A DNA stretch of 64,000 nt from contig JASXTE010000002.1 of NCBI GenBank assembly GCA_030280995.1, forward strand, positions 3,607,683 through 3,671,682, given 5' to 3'. The notes beneath the pieces are model-generated. The model was given only the letters and a program-made list of their open reading frames with translations. It ran no database searches and was not told where the DNA came from. Of the stretch, positions 11,491 through 23,388 are shown in pieces (within the stretch, counting starts at the first letter, position 1; each line of letters opens with the position of its first letter). A program made the translations under genes and the position numbers. The DNA is from Hemileia vastatrix. Its lineage: Eukaryota > Basidiomycota > Pucciniomycetes > Pucciniales > Zaghouaniaceae.

Positions 11491-12970
11491 AAAATTTATG
11501 TCAAGAAATTTGTTTTGGAAATACACTCCACTGCTATTTACCATAACAGGGGGTGAGGATCACCATTTTTTTTAAGTCAGAAAGAAATTTATGACAAAAA
11601 AATGGCAATACCCTCTCCTGTGTTTTATTAAAGTAGGGGCATAGATTGCCAAAATTTATGTTCATTGCATAAATTAACATGTAAAAAAGTCTTATAAGAT
11701 AATTAAAAAACCTAAATTAATGAAAATTCATATAAAAATGTGAGTGGAAATTGTCTGTGACAAAAGTCAATGAGATCAAACACAAATGTATACATGAACT
11801 TCATGAGAAAGACAATGTTCCTCATGATTACTGTTATATGAAACACTTCCTGATGGCTCATTAATTTAGGCAAGTAGAGTATCATATATGATTTGTAAAA
11901 TGTTAATTGGTGAAATAAAAAATAACCTATATTACACCCCATACTTAATCAAAATTGGATGAAAATTACCTAAGAAGCTCTCCTCAAACTATCTGAATAA
12001 AAAAGTCCCGAATTTCAAAAAAGAGTCCCAAAATTTCAACAAAAGAGCCCCAAAATTTGCAAAAAAAGAGTCCCAAAAGTACCAAAAAAGTGTTCCAAAA
12101 GTATCCAAAAAGGTGTCACTAAAGTCTCTTAAAAGTTTTCCAAATGTTTTCAAAATAGTGTCCTGAAAGTCCCCAAAAACCTCACCAGAAATTGCCAGAA
12201 AAGTGCTAAAAGAAAAGTTCCAAAAATTCTTTAAAAAAGTGCCAAAACAACTTAAAAACACTTTAAATATTTTTAAAATTTTTTCCAAATGGGTTACAAA
12301 ATTTTTCCAAGCATTTCCGAATTGATTTAGTGATAAAATACAGCTGAAATAGTTCAAAAAAACATAAAATTCACTGAGATATGCTTGGAAAATGTTACTG
12401 GAAGGTTATAAAAAATAAAATACCCAAAAAAGGCAAAAAATACCTCAAAGCACATGGAAATTTCTCAGAAAATTTTTCTGAATTTTTTCTGAATGATTCT
12501 GAAACAAGTTAGCAAAGAAAAACGCCAAAAAAATGAAAATGACCAAAAATGACCAAAAAACACCAAAAAGTCAATAAATAAAGAATAAAAATGATAGAGA
12601 ACAAGAACAAGGAGAAAAATGGGGGAAATGGAAATAAGAACAGACAAATCAGTGATCAAAACAAAAAAGATTATAAAAAAAGAAACAAAAAAAGAGACAA
12701 GAAAAAAGACATTTCAATTATCAATTAAATTCTAAAAAAAGAGAAAGTGACTTACTTTTATTTCTGTGAAGTGAGAATCATCTAACAAACAATGAATGAT
12801 TGAATTTAGAGATAAAGAGAATATGAAATATTTTAGTGAGACAGAATCTTAAAAATTTTATGCATTTGAAAATGTTATTCTGTTTCAAGTCTGGTAGCTG
12901 AACCAAAACTAATGAAACTGAGAGACTGAGGAACTTCATTAGAAAAATTTATTACAAAATAAACAAAATG
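11491..12970. repeat. Non-coding stretch with degenerate AAAAGTG-type tandem repeats
   Basis: From about 11990 to 12360 the plus strand repeats variants of AAAAAAGTGCCCAAAAGT; on the minus strand this reads as a low-complexity F/G/T/W/D repeat (FGTFLKNFW, FGTLFWYFWDSF). The same block lies at 51960-52140. It is probably a 3' region or a decayed minisatellite rather than a protein. Confidence 0.45.
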
Positions 12971-12978
12971 TAACTCAG

Positions 12979-13400
12979 TTATTCTTGGCCCTCAAAATGA
13001 GACAGAGTAATTGGTTGTATTTTAGCATGCATAAAACTGGGTTGAGATGATGAATTACTGCTAGATTCTATTGGTGGAGGTGGATCAGGAATCTCATCTT
13101 CATAAAGCTCATTCCATCCATCTTTTAAGCTAGAAAGAAGAATGTTTAATATAAAACAAGCAATAATCCAGTCTACAGCAACCTGATCTTGAATCATTTA
13201 AGTAAACTAAGAAATCCAGGAAAATTTGTACAAAACATCTGTATAAGTATAGATTCAGGAATGTTGGCAAAAAAATCAAGGTGATATCAAGGTTGGTGTC
13301 ATATGTAAGGTGTTCTAGGAAATAATTAGTGATTCTCCAACATGTTTCACATGAAAGCCAAGTCAATTTCTGCATAAGAATTGGTATCAGAATTAACCAT
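12979..13400 (-). pseudogene. PIF/Harbinger transposase, internally deleted (copy 1)
   Basis: Only the ends remain. The N-terminus (MESRARAAAVISS and LAFMCETCW-type text, ATG near 13400) and the C-terminus (VAVDWIIACFILNILL...DGWNELYEDEIPDPPPP) are fused near 13185. Compared with 52887-54071, about 770 bp with the catalytic core are missing, so this copy cannot encode an active nuclease. Confidence 0.65.
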
Positions 13401-13716
13401 GGAATCAAGAGCTAGAGCTGCAGCAGTGATCTCAAGTTGATGGCAGACTGAAAGTGGCATGTTATTTTAGTGAAAAATGGTTAAGATTAAGGCTAAGTGT
13501 ATGATTATGGGATTGATTAAGCTCTGGTAAATCATATACCTCACTCATATGAATAAGCCCTTAAGGATTAGGTGAAAAAAATTTAGGTGTTGGTGCTTTT
13601 GCACCTAGTGTTGGCATCTTTGTACCTAGTGCTTACTAATCATGATGATTAAGGGAAGTGTTTTGATGAATTTTTTGACCCAAGAGAAGATATTTTTGGG
13701 GACAAATATGCTGTTG

Positions 13717-13745
13717 AAATACACCTTTCCAGGGCAGGTGTATTT
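13717..13745. other. Hairpin near right edge of composite copy 1
   Basis: AAATACACCTT, seven bases, CAGGTGTATTT: 11-bp arms with one mismatch. In copy 2 (54389-54417) the arms are perfect. Could be a terminator or part of a transposon end. Confidence 0.5.
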
Positions 13746-13784
13746 CATTTTTTGATGGAGGTTTTGGTACCTTTTTTGTGGTGT

Positions 13785-14908
13785 TGTGGCATTCTAAAGT
13801 TTAGTATGGCACTTAATTCTATTATAAAGGATTTTTGGGGAATGATTAGTGAGATTTTAAAGTCCAACATAATTTTAAAATGGTTATATTAAATAAAATA
13901 AGTATTAAAAGTGGTTAAAAAAAGGGTTAATTTTATGGGTCAAGATTTAACAAATAATTACCAAACAGGTAATGTAAGTATAGGTCTAAAAGTGCATAGA
14001 AAAGAAATTCAGGAGTCTCAAGAACCTTTGTGAATTTTTCTGTGTTTTTTACTATTTTTCTACTATTTTTAATAATTTTCTAATATATTTTTAATTATTT
14101 TTGATTTTTCATAAACTGCTTAACTTCAATAATATTTTACTAGGTTAAAAGGGCTGCGTAGGCTAAAAAAACTAGAATGAAATATAAAGTAGAAGTAGCT
14201 TTATCAGCTGTAATTTTTCTAGATTTTTTATTAGTATTTTAAAGGTTCTAATTGAGTCCAGAAGTCCATACAAGCTCCCAAATACTACAGACGAGCTCTG
14301 TACAAACTCCAGAGATTTCTGGACAAGCTCTGGAATGCTTGGGTTAGCTTAAGTAGGACACATTACATAATATGCATATAAATTCTGTAGACTCAAAATA
14401 GAACATCATAGGATCTAACAATCATAGAACAGCCAACAACCAACAACTCATATATGACAATAATTAATTATTTTTCATAAAAAATTAAAAAAATTTAATA
14501 CCCTTATAAATATAACACTTTTAAATAAAAAATTATTAATTTCACTCATCAACATAAATATTAACTTATAGGGTACCATTTAAAGGTCTCATCATCAGAG
14601 ATCTGATTTTAACAACTACATATTATAAAAATAAAAGCTTCATAAAAATATATTATTCAATTATTTATATAACTTTTCTAAATACAGCTTCACAGTTGTG
14701 TTTTTCAACTTCATTATAAAGAATAAAGATTATAAATCTTAACACCTTTAATAACAAATAGTTTATTAGTATTTTATATCAAGTAGAGGCTATAGCTTAG
14801 ATAATTGTGAACTCCTTATTTACTTAAAAGGAAAGTATTTTCTATGGTTTATCCAACTCCTTTGGATTCTGCTTACAGAAAGGCAAATGTAAGAGTCTTT
14901 CTACATTA
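13785..14908 (+). repeat. Old gypsy 5' LTR
   Basis: Starts TGTGGCATTCTAAAGTTTAG, equivalent to TGTGGTAGCCTAAAGTTTAG of the young LTR, and ends TTCTGCTTACAGAAAGGC... like the young one. About 1124 bp. Where the young LTR has CpG, this one has mostly TpG or CpA. Confidence 0.8.
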
Positions 14909-14909
14909 G

Positions 14910-14928
14910 TGGCGACCAATGTGGGGAT
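14910..14928 (+). other. Old gypsy primer binding site
   Basis: TGGCGACCAATGTGGGGAT, one or two bases after the LTR. It matches the young site TGGCGCCCAACGTGGGG with CpG-type changes. Confidence 0.75.
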
Positions 14929-15031
14929 AGAAATATCTATCTTTTAACTGATTTTACTTGGTACTTGGACTATCTTAGCCTGAAAGAGTCTTAATTTAGA
15001 AACACTTATTCTATTTTAACAGTTTAAGCTT

Positions 15032-16203
15032 ATGATTTTGGGATTTCATCAACTATTAGACCTGGTGTTTTGGCTTATGGTGCCTGTTGGGGCAACAGTA
15101 AGGATTATATTTTGGGTTAGCCCAAGTTTCATGGTGAGTATTTAGAAGGATTTTTACATTGGTATGAAACTGCTGCTGAATTGGATAGAGCTTTACCTTT
15201 GGATATGGTGAAGCAGATTAGGTTTTTTTTGGAAGACAAAGAGGTGGAAGAAGAGTTTATTGCTATGGATGGTTATAAAGGTCAATATTGGGGAACGCTG
15301 AAGAAGGATATGGAAAAAAGGTGGCCAAAGTTTTATAAATTGAAGGATCTCAAGGGTATAGCTAGCAAATGGGAATCTAAAGGTGGTGTCAACTCTCTTG
15401 GTCAGTATCATCAGTTTATGGCTGAATTCCAGGTGGTTTTGGACTATTTTCTGGAGTATGAAATTTTATATCAAGATAATGTATCAAAGTAGGTGTTTTG
15501 GGATGCTATGGGGGAAAATTTTAAGAAAGATGTTTTTATGGCACTTATTAGAGATAATTTGATGGAGAATCTCCCAGATGAAGAAACTAGGATTCCTGGA
15601 ATGGAGGTACTAAAGAAGGTTATTTTGAAACATCTGGATACTCATAATACTTTTGATTTGGACTCTGGAGAAGACACTTTGATGACTCAAGAGGTAGAAG
15701 AGGTAGCTAGTGTGGAAAATTTGGAATCAAATATTCCTGAAGATTTTGGTCAACATGAAGTTAAATTTGTGGAAGATGAATTTGTTTGGAAATTAGTGGT
15801 TACTGAAGATGATAAAGTTATTATCAATGATGAAGAATATTTGGATTTTATGGACAATTTTGGGATGAATGATTTGGGGTTAGATTCAGAGGATTATTTT
15901 CCTCAAGTTTTTACTTTAGAAGCAGAGTCTGTCTGAAAAGAAAAATTTAATATGGTTAATGGATTTGGAATAGTGAAGGCAGTAGGAAACAGAGTTAGGG
16001 TTATTGAAGATGAACATATTATTATGGGGGGAGAAGATGGAAATGTGGGTCCTCAAAAGGTGCCCAGGGCCAAGTTTGATAAAAATAAAGTTCAGTATGA
16101 AAGGATAGTAGAGGCTGGTCAAGAGGATATGATGGATAATGGTTTTCCTGAAATAATAGAGGGTGCAGAGGAGTTTAAAGATGGGGTGAATAATGTGAAT
16201 TAA
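15032..16203 (+). pseudogene. Gag of old gypsy element, broken, no zinc knuckle
   Basis: Capsid precursor remnant. PKFHGEYLEGFLHWYETAAE leads into LDMVKQIRFFLEDKEVEEE (open 15181-15492), a TAG where the young copy has AKDLFW, then an open 147-residue stretch (15493-15936). Up to about residue 60 of that stretch it follows the young Gag; then it turns acidic (TLMTQEVEEVASVENLES) and ends in a stop. The young Gag has here a glycine-rich region and a CCHC knuckle. The text resumes at 15952 with RVIEDEHIIMGGEDGNVGPQ, matching the N-terminal part of the young protease frame. The loss may be a subfamily trait or a deletion. Confidence 0.65.
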
Positions 16204-16480
16204 CCTAAAATTTGGAAAAAGTTGTGTGTTTCTTTTGGTCCTTTGGTAGGACAAATTCTGGTGGTTTGTTTTTGGGAATTTTGGAATAGGTGGAAATGCC
16301 CTTGGGGTAAATTTATGGATTTCAACCAAGGGATCTCAAGAATTTATTTCTTTCAAAATGAGGATAAACTACTTTAAATCGGCTAAATCTTCATTATCTC
16401 TTATTTGGATTAATTTGGATTCTTTATTCCCTTCAAGATTTTTATGAAGACCCTAATTCTTTGGGGTAGTTAGGACTGAC
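16204..16480 (+). other. Protease region missing in old gypsy
   Basis: Between NNVN (16203) and text matching the start of the young RT frame (near 16470) there are only ~270 bp. The young element has ~700 bp here with the DSG aspartic protease. One copy of the NEDKL hairpin motif (near 16346) is present. Confidence 0.5.
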
Positions 16481-19400
16481 TGCTCTAATGTTGCAATCTC
16501 TCCTCAAGAAGAGATCCTGGATTTAAATAGTTCAGGTCACTTGGAGATGTGTCAAGTAGATTCTCAATTATTTTCTGTTGATATTTCATTGGAATGTCAT
16601 TATATGTTGGATTTTTCTATATGTTTATTATCTTTATCAAATTTTTCTATAAAATTTAAAAATTGTTGAAAGGGAAAGATGAGATGTATTATTTTAGATA
16701 AAAATTGAAAAGAAAATTTGGTAAATTATGGCAATATTAGTGGGGGATTGTTTTTTGGCCTCTAGGACAAGGATAAAATGCATAATAAGTGGCTCTAGAA
16801 TGAGGATAAATTGCAATTGTCATATCAACATCAACAAAAAAATATTAGTATAATTAAATCACAAAAAAATAATATTTGTGATGATTCTATTTCTTTCCTC
16901 CAGAAAAAGGTTAAACTGCTAACTCTATTTATTGGTGATTTTGTGAAGGAAGATTAAAGGGAAAAATTTATTGGAAAATTATGTGATAAATAAGACAAAG
17001 AAAAATGGGTGGTGGTGATAAAAATAGAAATTTTGAAAAAAAAATTATGTTTCAACTTACTCTAATACTGATTCAGGTTCTGAAAATGAAGAAAATTTTT
17101 ATGATGAATTATATAATGGCAAAAATATAATGGATCAAGTATCTCAAGTGAAAATGGACTTTGGCATGGCAAAATATAAAAAGGTAGCCAATAAAATTAG
17201 GCCGATTAACAAACCTTTGCCAGCTGAATCAAATCCACCTTTGAGAAGACCTAAATTATTAAGAGATCCATATGACTGTCCCTTAGTCAAGAATTGGCCT
17301 GAATTTTCTGAAACTTCCATAAATACTGTCAAGAGATTAGAGGTTGTTAATTTTGAACCTGAAGGATGGCTGTCAGGTGAAGAAAAAAGGTTGCTGTTGG
17401 ATGTAATGGTTAAAATGGAGAAGTCCATTACATTTGTAGAAGAGGAGAGAGGTCTGTTAAAGCATTCTTATGGGGAGCCCTACAAGATTCCAGTTGTTTG
17501 CCATGAACCATGGCAACAGAAACCAATTCCTATACCCACTGCTTTAAAAGAAGATTATATTGAAGTCATTAGAGAAATAATTTGAACTGGATTATATGAA
17601 CAATCATCATCAAGTTATTCAAGTTCAGTATTCTGTATTAAAAAACCTAATGAAAAGATTAGGGTAGCTAATGATTTAGGGGAACTAAATAGGGTTACAA
17701 TAAAAGATGCAGGAATACCACCTAGTGCGGAGGAGTGTGTAGAGATGTTTTCAGGGGGAGTGTGTTATGGTTTAGGAGATATAATAGGGGGATATGATGA
17801 AAGAGGGATGCATCCAGACTCAAGACCACCTAAAACTTTTGATACACCACTTTGACAATTACAGCTAACAAGATTACCTCAATGAGCAACAAACTCAGTT
17901 TCTGTTTATAAAGCTCAGATGGCATGGACTCTACAAGACAAGATTTCAAAATTTGCTGGTATATTTATCGATGATTGGGGAATTAAAGGATGCTCAACTG
18001 ATTTTGGTAATAAAGTATTGAAGGAGAATCCAGGAATACAAAGATTTATCTGGAAATATGCTGTGATTCTAGAGAGGATTATGTTTAGGATAGAAGAGGC
18101 TGGTTTAACAATTTCAGGCTCCAAATTTTATTTTTGTTTTCCAGCTTTGAAAATCTTAGGTCATGTGTTATCTAGAAAGGGTAATATTATACCAGAGAAG
18201 AAACACCATGCAAAATGGGGGGCGGACTTGTTAGCAAGTCTGCAACCTTGGACTCAAATTCACCACAAATTGAACACACATTGAGCTATTGAAAAAGGAA
18301 CCATACAATCAGGGATGAGCACCACTCAGAAGAACAGTTCTAGGTGGGTGTTCAAGTAAAGTTAATTCTGAGTTCAGTATGAGTTTAGTCTGAGCTCCAT
18401 CTGAGTTCTGTCTGAGTTCAGGTTGGGGACTTTCTAGAAAGTCCACCCCCTATATTGCGTAGTGAAAGTAAATGAAATTCAGTCCTGGCCAAAACCCAAG
18501 AATACAACCAAAGTCAAAGGGATTTTAGGTGTATGTGTTTATGTTAGAATGTTTATAAAGGCCTTTTCTTCATCGGCTGCTCTTTTGAGACTGTTGACTA
18601 GGAAGGATGCTGACTGGAAGTGGGATGAAGAGTGTGAAGAGGTTTTTGTTAGGTTAAAAAAAGTATTTGGGAAAGATATTATCCTGCACATGATAGATTA
18701 TGGGAAAGATTCAGGCCAGAGTAATTGATCAGTGGATTCAAGTCAAATTGATTCTGGGGTGGTTCTGTCTCAAATGCATAAATCTGGTTATATTAGACCA
18801 GTGAGGTGTAAATCTGTGGTTTTTAATGAAGTGGAATCAAGATATTCTTAGCTGAAATTAGAACTTTGTGGTGTGGAAAAAATCTTAAAGAAACTTCAAA
18901 ATATTTTATGGGGACAACACTTCAAATTGAAAGTCGATGAAAAATGTTTAATTCAAATGATCAATTCCCCAAGTCCACCAAATGGGCACATGATTAGATG
19001 TGTAGCTTTTATTCGACATTTTTCTTTTGATTTAGTTTACAAGCCTTGAAAGAAATTTACTATGCCTGATGGCTTATCAAGAAGACAATCTACTAAAGAG
19101 GATTATGATTCAGAGGAATTTGATGAAGATATACCGGTAATCAAGGCCGGTACAAAAGGTGCTGAAGACTTTCCTTATCTCCCCATGAGGTTAAACTGCA
19201 GGATTAATATCTATGGATATAGATGATGATTACCTCCCCCATGAGGATAAACTGGAAAATATTAAAAATATGGTAAATTATGTGCTTGGGGATACAGATG
19301 ATGGTGTAGACAAATCCAATAATAAAGAGGTTGGAGATGTTTTCTATATGGATGAAGATGGTGAAATAGTGAAGAATAGTAGAAATTTGGTGAATGGTGT

Positions 19401-19688
19401 ATATGTTGGAGTTTTAGAAAAATTGGGTTAAGAGAGGTTGGGTCTTAAAAATTTGGTTAAAAAGAGGTTGGATGAAGATAAAGATGTTGATGCTTAAAAG
19501 GGTAAAAAAGGGAAAGAAGAAAATATGGCTTCTAAAAGGTTGGAAGGTTCAAAGATGGAAATTTCAAAAATCTTTTATGATAAAAGGCAAAGTCAAGGTT
19601 TAAAGTTGTTTGCTAATTTATGTGCAGGTAATTTGGGAGATAGGGAAGTGCCCATTGAAATAATATTAATTGATTTTCAAGATGATGT
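16481..19688 (+). pseudogene. RT/RNase H and start of integrase, old gypsy
   Basis: Collinear with the young RT frame. Visible: VDSQLFSVDISLECHYMLDF (16555), open stretch 17130-17585 ending EVIREI, RT core with SSVFCIKKPN (17620) and AGIFIDDWGIKG (17960), then the MITE at 18204, then RNase H with RYS-stop-LKLELCG (18840) and KFTMPDGLSRRQ (19060). Near 19600 it runs without a stop into LCAGNLGDREVPIEIILIDFQDDV, the start of integrase, where the young element interrupts it. Stops include TAG for CAG and TGA for TGG codons. Confidence 0.8.
18204..18464 (-). mobile_element. CACTA-like MITE, copy B
   Basis: 261 bp, opposite orientation to the other three copies. Ends CACCATGCAAAATGGGGGG and (other end) CACTACGCAATATAGGGGG. 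Flanked by a perfect AAA duplication (18201-18203, 18465-18467) inside the RT codons for EKK|VNEIQSWP, so the empty site is known from the young element. Interior holds ACTCAG/TGAGTT repeats. Confidence 0.85.
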
Positions 19689-20798
19689 TATGGTAAGGTA
19701 AACTCTTACAGTCGCCTTTCTGTAAGCAGAATCCGGAGGAGATATATGGATTTAGCTGAAAACCCCGTCCTTCCAATAAAAATAACAAAGTAGGTGTTCT
19801 AAATCACTAAGCTAACCAATCTACTTAGATCTGATTGATAAAAATAATGAAACTCTAAAATAATTAACGCTTATTGAGATTTAAAGAAAGTGGCTGTTGA
19901 TAAAGAAATACTGATAACAACAATTAAGGTGTACCAGTGAAAGATCTGTAAAGATTGACTTTTATGTTTTTATAATAATTTAAATTTTTATGAGACAGCA
20001 ATAATCAAGTCCCAGTGATGAAGACCTTTCTAAAGATACCCTATATGAAGTGTTATTTTAATTGTTGAGTAGTATTTCTAAAATGTTATATATAAAATAT
20101 AAAGTTATAAGGGTATTACGAATTTATTTAATTTGTTGAGTAATAAAAAATGAGACTGTGGTAGTTAATGATTAAGCTGTATGATGTGTCCCCCCTCTCA
20201 ATTTCGAGTTTGAGAAGCGCTTAAGTATTCCTAGTCACGTGCCTAAGTTTTCCCCTCCAGAGCTCTTCCAGAGTCAATCCGGAGCCTGTACGGAGTCCGT
20301 ACGGAGTCGAAACGGAGTCCGTCCGGACTTCCGGACTCAATTTAGAACCTTAAAACCATAATAAAAAATCTAGAAAAATTACACATAATAGAGCTACTTC
20401 CCCTTTACCTACCAAACTAATTTTCGTAGTCTGCGCAGCTCTAATTACCCCGTGTAAATTCATCAAAGTTAAGTAATTTTTGAAAACGTAAATATTTCTA
20501 TAAAACTTTAAAATTCATTTAAAAATTTAAGAAAAATAGTAAAAATTCTGGGAAAATTTCCCAAGGTTCTTGAGTGACTCGACTTAATACTTATAAATTT
20601 TTCAGACCGTAAAAATAAGTTTTCTCCGTAAAATAAATTGTTTTCGTGTAGGCATTTGCTCGTGACCAATTTCTTCATATTTAAAACTCAAATAAATTAA
20701 ATAAAACCCTTTTATATAAAAAAAATAACGCCAACCTTGCACGCCGTAATAACTCCATTTACATATTTAGGTGCCGTACTAAACTTTAGGCTACCACA
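19689..20798 (-). repeat. Young gypsy 3' LTR
   Basis: 1110 bp. In sense direction starts TGTGGTAGCC and ends TTACCATA. Compared by eye with 30653-31773 I see one substitution (CCTTTCTG against CCTTGCTG near 19718) and one fewer CCGTACGGAGT unit. Confidence 0.92.
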
Positions 20799-20812
20799 TC
20801 CTCCCTCCAATC
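20799..20812 (-). other. Polypurine tract of young gypsy
   Basis: In sense direction TTGGAGGGAGGA directly before the 3' LTR. The old element has the same tract at 36313-36324. Confidence 0.75.
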
Positions 20813-21466
20813 GAGAATGTCCCCATTCTTATAACTTTGCATAAGTGGTTGAGAAATTCCAAAAGAATTATCTTGTCTAATAAAATAATTTGATGAATTT
20901 GTTTTAGCTGGTCTTCTTATAAATCTTTATAATAAAAACGTTCTTTCTTCTCTGGCTTGATATAACATAAAATAAAATAATATAAATCTTGTGATGATTC
21001 CACTACTGAGAGCAAGGTTTGAATCCCTTCAGACTCCCATATACCAGTCTTCCTTCTTGTCACAGCATTGAGAGAGTGGATCTTCCTATGAGCCGAATAC
21101 TCCTGATTCCAACCTCATAAGGCCCCCCACTGAGCCGAATTCTATGATTCCAATCTCGCCATAAGGTCCTCCAAGCTTCACACCAAAAAAAAATGGCCTA
21201 ACTATGAGGCACTAAAAAAAATCATTCCCTAAAATCCAACTACCATCCTAACTTCTGATTCCTTCATCACAATTTTCAAACTTTGCTATACAGCAAACCC
21301 ATAAAATACTTTTGCCAGGCTTCCAATAATAATATTAACTTTAGACCATGTTAAAGCGCCACAAATTTCACCTAATTAACCATCATGCTTTCCTTAGCAT
21401 CATCACCACCTAAAATTTTAACCTCCTAAAGCTTATCAGCACCCAATTCCAGAAATAATTGAATAA
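20813..21466 (-). other. 3' untranslated stretch of young gypsy
   Basis: No gene seen. It matches, imperfectly, 35800-36320 of the old element (for example the 'CTTATGGCGAGA' block near 21150). Distal part of the element's 3' region. Confidence 0.5.
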
Positions 21467-22268
21467 CCAGTTTAGAGTCTTAGTGGACAGTGATAAATTA
21501 AAAGATTGAATTGAGTTATCCAAACAAGATTGACATTCCAGTTTAAAGTCTTGGTGGACCAAAAATATAATCGATTGCCAGTTTATGGTCTTGGTGGACC
21601 AAAGATCGTTTAAGTGCATAAATATCTTGATATATTCCTAAGTAAGGCCTAGGCTTGACCAAAGATTGAATAAATTTGATAATCCAGTTTAATGTCATAG
21701 TGGACCAAACATTTGTTTGACAAGTAATCCAGTATAAGGCCATAGTGGTCCAATGAATGTTGAATTATCCTGCAGATATTAATTTTCCAGTTTAAAGTCA
21801 TAGTGGACTAAACAATGAATGAACTACCAGTTTAAAGTCATGGTGGACCAAACATTTAATCGATAAGAAATCCAGTTTAAGGTCATGGTGGACCCCACAG
21901 CTTGATAACAGTCCAGTTTAAGGTCTTGGTGGACCTAACATTTGTTAACTCTCCAGTTTAAGGTCTTGGTGGACCTAACAAATCCAATAAAAAATTTTAA
22001 CAATAGTCTTGAAAATTAGCCAGTTTAAAGTCTTGGAGGACTAACAGCTCCAAAATTCGTATAAAACCTTAAGGAAAGTCTTGAACAGTAGCCAGTTTAA
22101 AGTCTTAGAGGACTAACAGCTCCAAAATACGTGTAAAAAAAACCTTAAAGAACGTCTTGAACAGTAGCCAGTTTAAAGTCTTGGAGGACTAACAGATGCA
22201 AAATATGTATAAAAAACCTTAAAGAACGTCTTGAAGAGTAGCCAGTTTAAAGTCTTGGAGGACTAACA
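21467..22268 (-). repeat. Array of 14 hairpin motifs (GTC/GAC class)
   Basis: Plus-strand form CCAGTTTAAGGTCTTGGTGG followed by ACC. Starts at 21467, 21538, 21578, 21683, 21729, 21787, 21827, 21872, 21913, 21953, 22020, 22092, 22168 and 22252; one more lies at 23043. In element sense each reads stem, hexaloop (CACCAA, CTCCAA, CACTAT, CACCAT), stem, T(T)AAACTGG. Several stems are perfect over 5 bp (AGGTC/GACCT), others are AGTC/GACT. The last four copies lie in a 72-84-bp tandem repeat; spacing of the others is irregular (40-105 bp). Confidence 0.85.
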
Positions 22269-22389
22269 GATATCTTGAAGTAAAATCCCATTGGTATTGA
22301 GTTCTCCTAGACCCTGTTTCCTGTCTAAACTAAATGAATAAACTAAAAAGAATGATGACTGAAAAAAAATAAAACTAAGAAATATAATA

Positions 22390-22441
22390 ATTTTGATTTA
22401 ATTAATTTTTTTTTTTTTTTATTATTTTATTTTTATTTTTA

Positions 22442-22482
<41 letters not shown>

Positions 22483-22506
22483 TTTTTTTTTTAATTTTAA
22501 TTTTTT

Positions 22507-22586
<80 letters not shown>

Positions 22587-22730
22587 AAATAAAAGATTTT
22601 AGAAAAGATAGTTTTGAAATAAAAGTTAAAATTTAAATTTTAAAGAAAGATAAATGAATGTGAAAAGAAAGATAAAAAAAGTACTAAAAAAAATTTTAAA
22701 ATAAAATTTTAAAAGATGCCCCCCGGCCAT
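22390..22730. repeat. T/A low-complexity block with a T70 run
   Basis: ATT repeats followed by about 70 uninterrupted T (22510-22579), then A/T mixed text. In element sense this is a poly(A) run inside the 3' region. Confidence 0.9.
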
Positions 22731-23388
22731 TTGATGAGCCGTACCCTCGACATCATACCCACATCCAAGTGCAACTTGATGTGGTTACACAATTTTGAGA
22801 AATTGAAAAGAAAAGAAAATAAATGAAAGTTTTTAGAAGATAATTTTTATAATGATGATCACTGGGTGGGCTCCCTCCAATTTATAAAAATGATTAGAGA
22901 CCACCAGTGAGCATCACCTTTACAATAATTCATAATATATATTAAAGAAAAGAAATCACAATCTAAATAAAAAATCAAAAACAAAATGAAAAATAAAAAA
23001 AATCTTGAATCCGGCGTTGAGAGCGGTGTCTCTTGATTTGTTCCAGTTTATAGTCTTAGTGGACTTCCTATAATTAAAAGACAAAGCCAGGATTCAACTA
23101 GAAACAGGGAAAATTTTGGAAACGAACATTATGGGGTAATTGTGTATAGAGCAGCCAGCCCATCAATTACCCCCACACTTGCCAATATTTAATTAAGAAG
23201 GTTCCCCTGTGAACACTTCTTCCAATAAATTTTAAAATTTTTCCAACACTATCTTCACCCATATTTTAAGAATTTTAAATTTCGAAAAATTTCAATGAAG
23301 GTTTTCTTGAATTTCGTTAAGTTTCATCATAGTTTTGTCGACCATATACAGTGTAACGATAGTAAAGTATTTAGATAAAAAAAGAAGA
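22731..23388 (-). other. Conserved 3' region of young gypsy
   Basis: Non-coding but conserved with 33290-33800 of the old element: blocks CACTTGGATGTGGGTATGAT (near 22775), TTGGAGGGAGCCCACCCAGT (near 22870) and GTTCACAGGGGAACCTTCTT (near 23210). Conservation across subfamilies suggests a cis role. It holds one hairpin motif at 23043. Confidence 0.55.

Larger units (their letters stand above)
281..13768 (+). repeat. Composite repeat, copy 1 (Gag-like + SANT + Harbinger)
   Basis: This segment matches 45125-54440 in order and orientation, with many substitutions and indels. Shared landmarks are a leader with TATA/CTTATA-rich text, the Gag-like start near 1973, the zinc-knuckle region near 9230, the SANT-like gene from 9918, the degenerate AAAAGTG-rich repeats near 12000 and the antisense transposase near 13000. 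Similarity starts near 'TCAGC' at about 281 and fades after about 13768. A copia element (3253-8467) interrupts it. I found no convincing terminal repeat, so whether it is one transposon or a nested stack that was duplicated is open. Confidence 0.7.

Noticed and set aside
11989..12357. 122-residue minus-strand frame with F/W/D repeats
   Set aside because: Follows from the AAAAGTG-type tandem DNA repeat; indels between copies do not keep the frame.
15493..15936. Reassigned stop codons to explain the many in-frame stops
   Set aside because: Stops in old copies replace W, Q, E, R and G codons alike and come with frameshifts, which is random decay; the young copy is open with the standard code except at its junctions.
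21467..22268. CRISPR-like array (short repeats, unique spacers)
   Set aside because: Repeats vary, spacing is irregular, copies also lie in coding DNA, and the setting is a eukaryotic retrotransposon.
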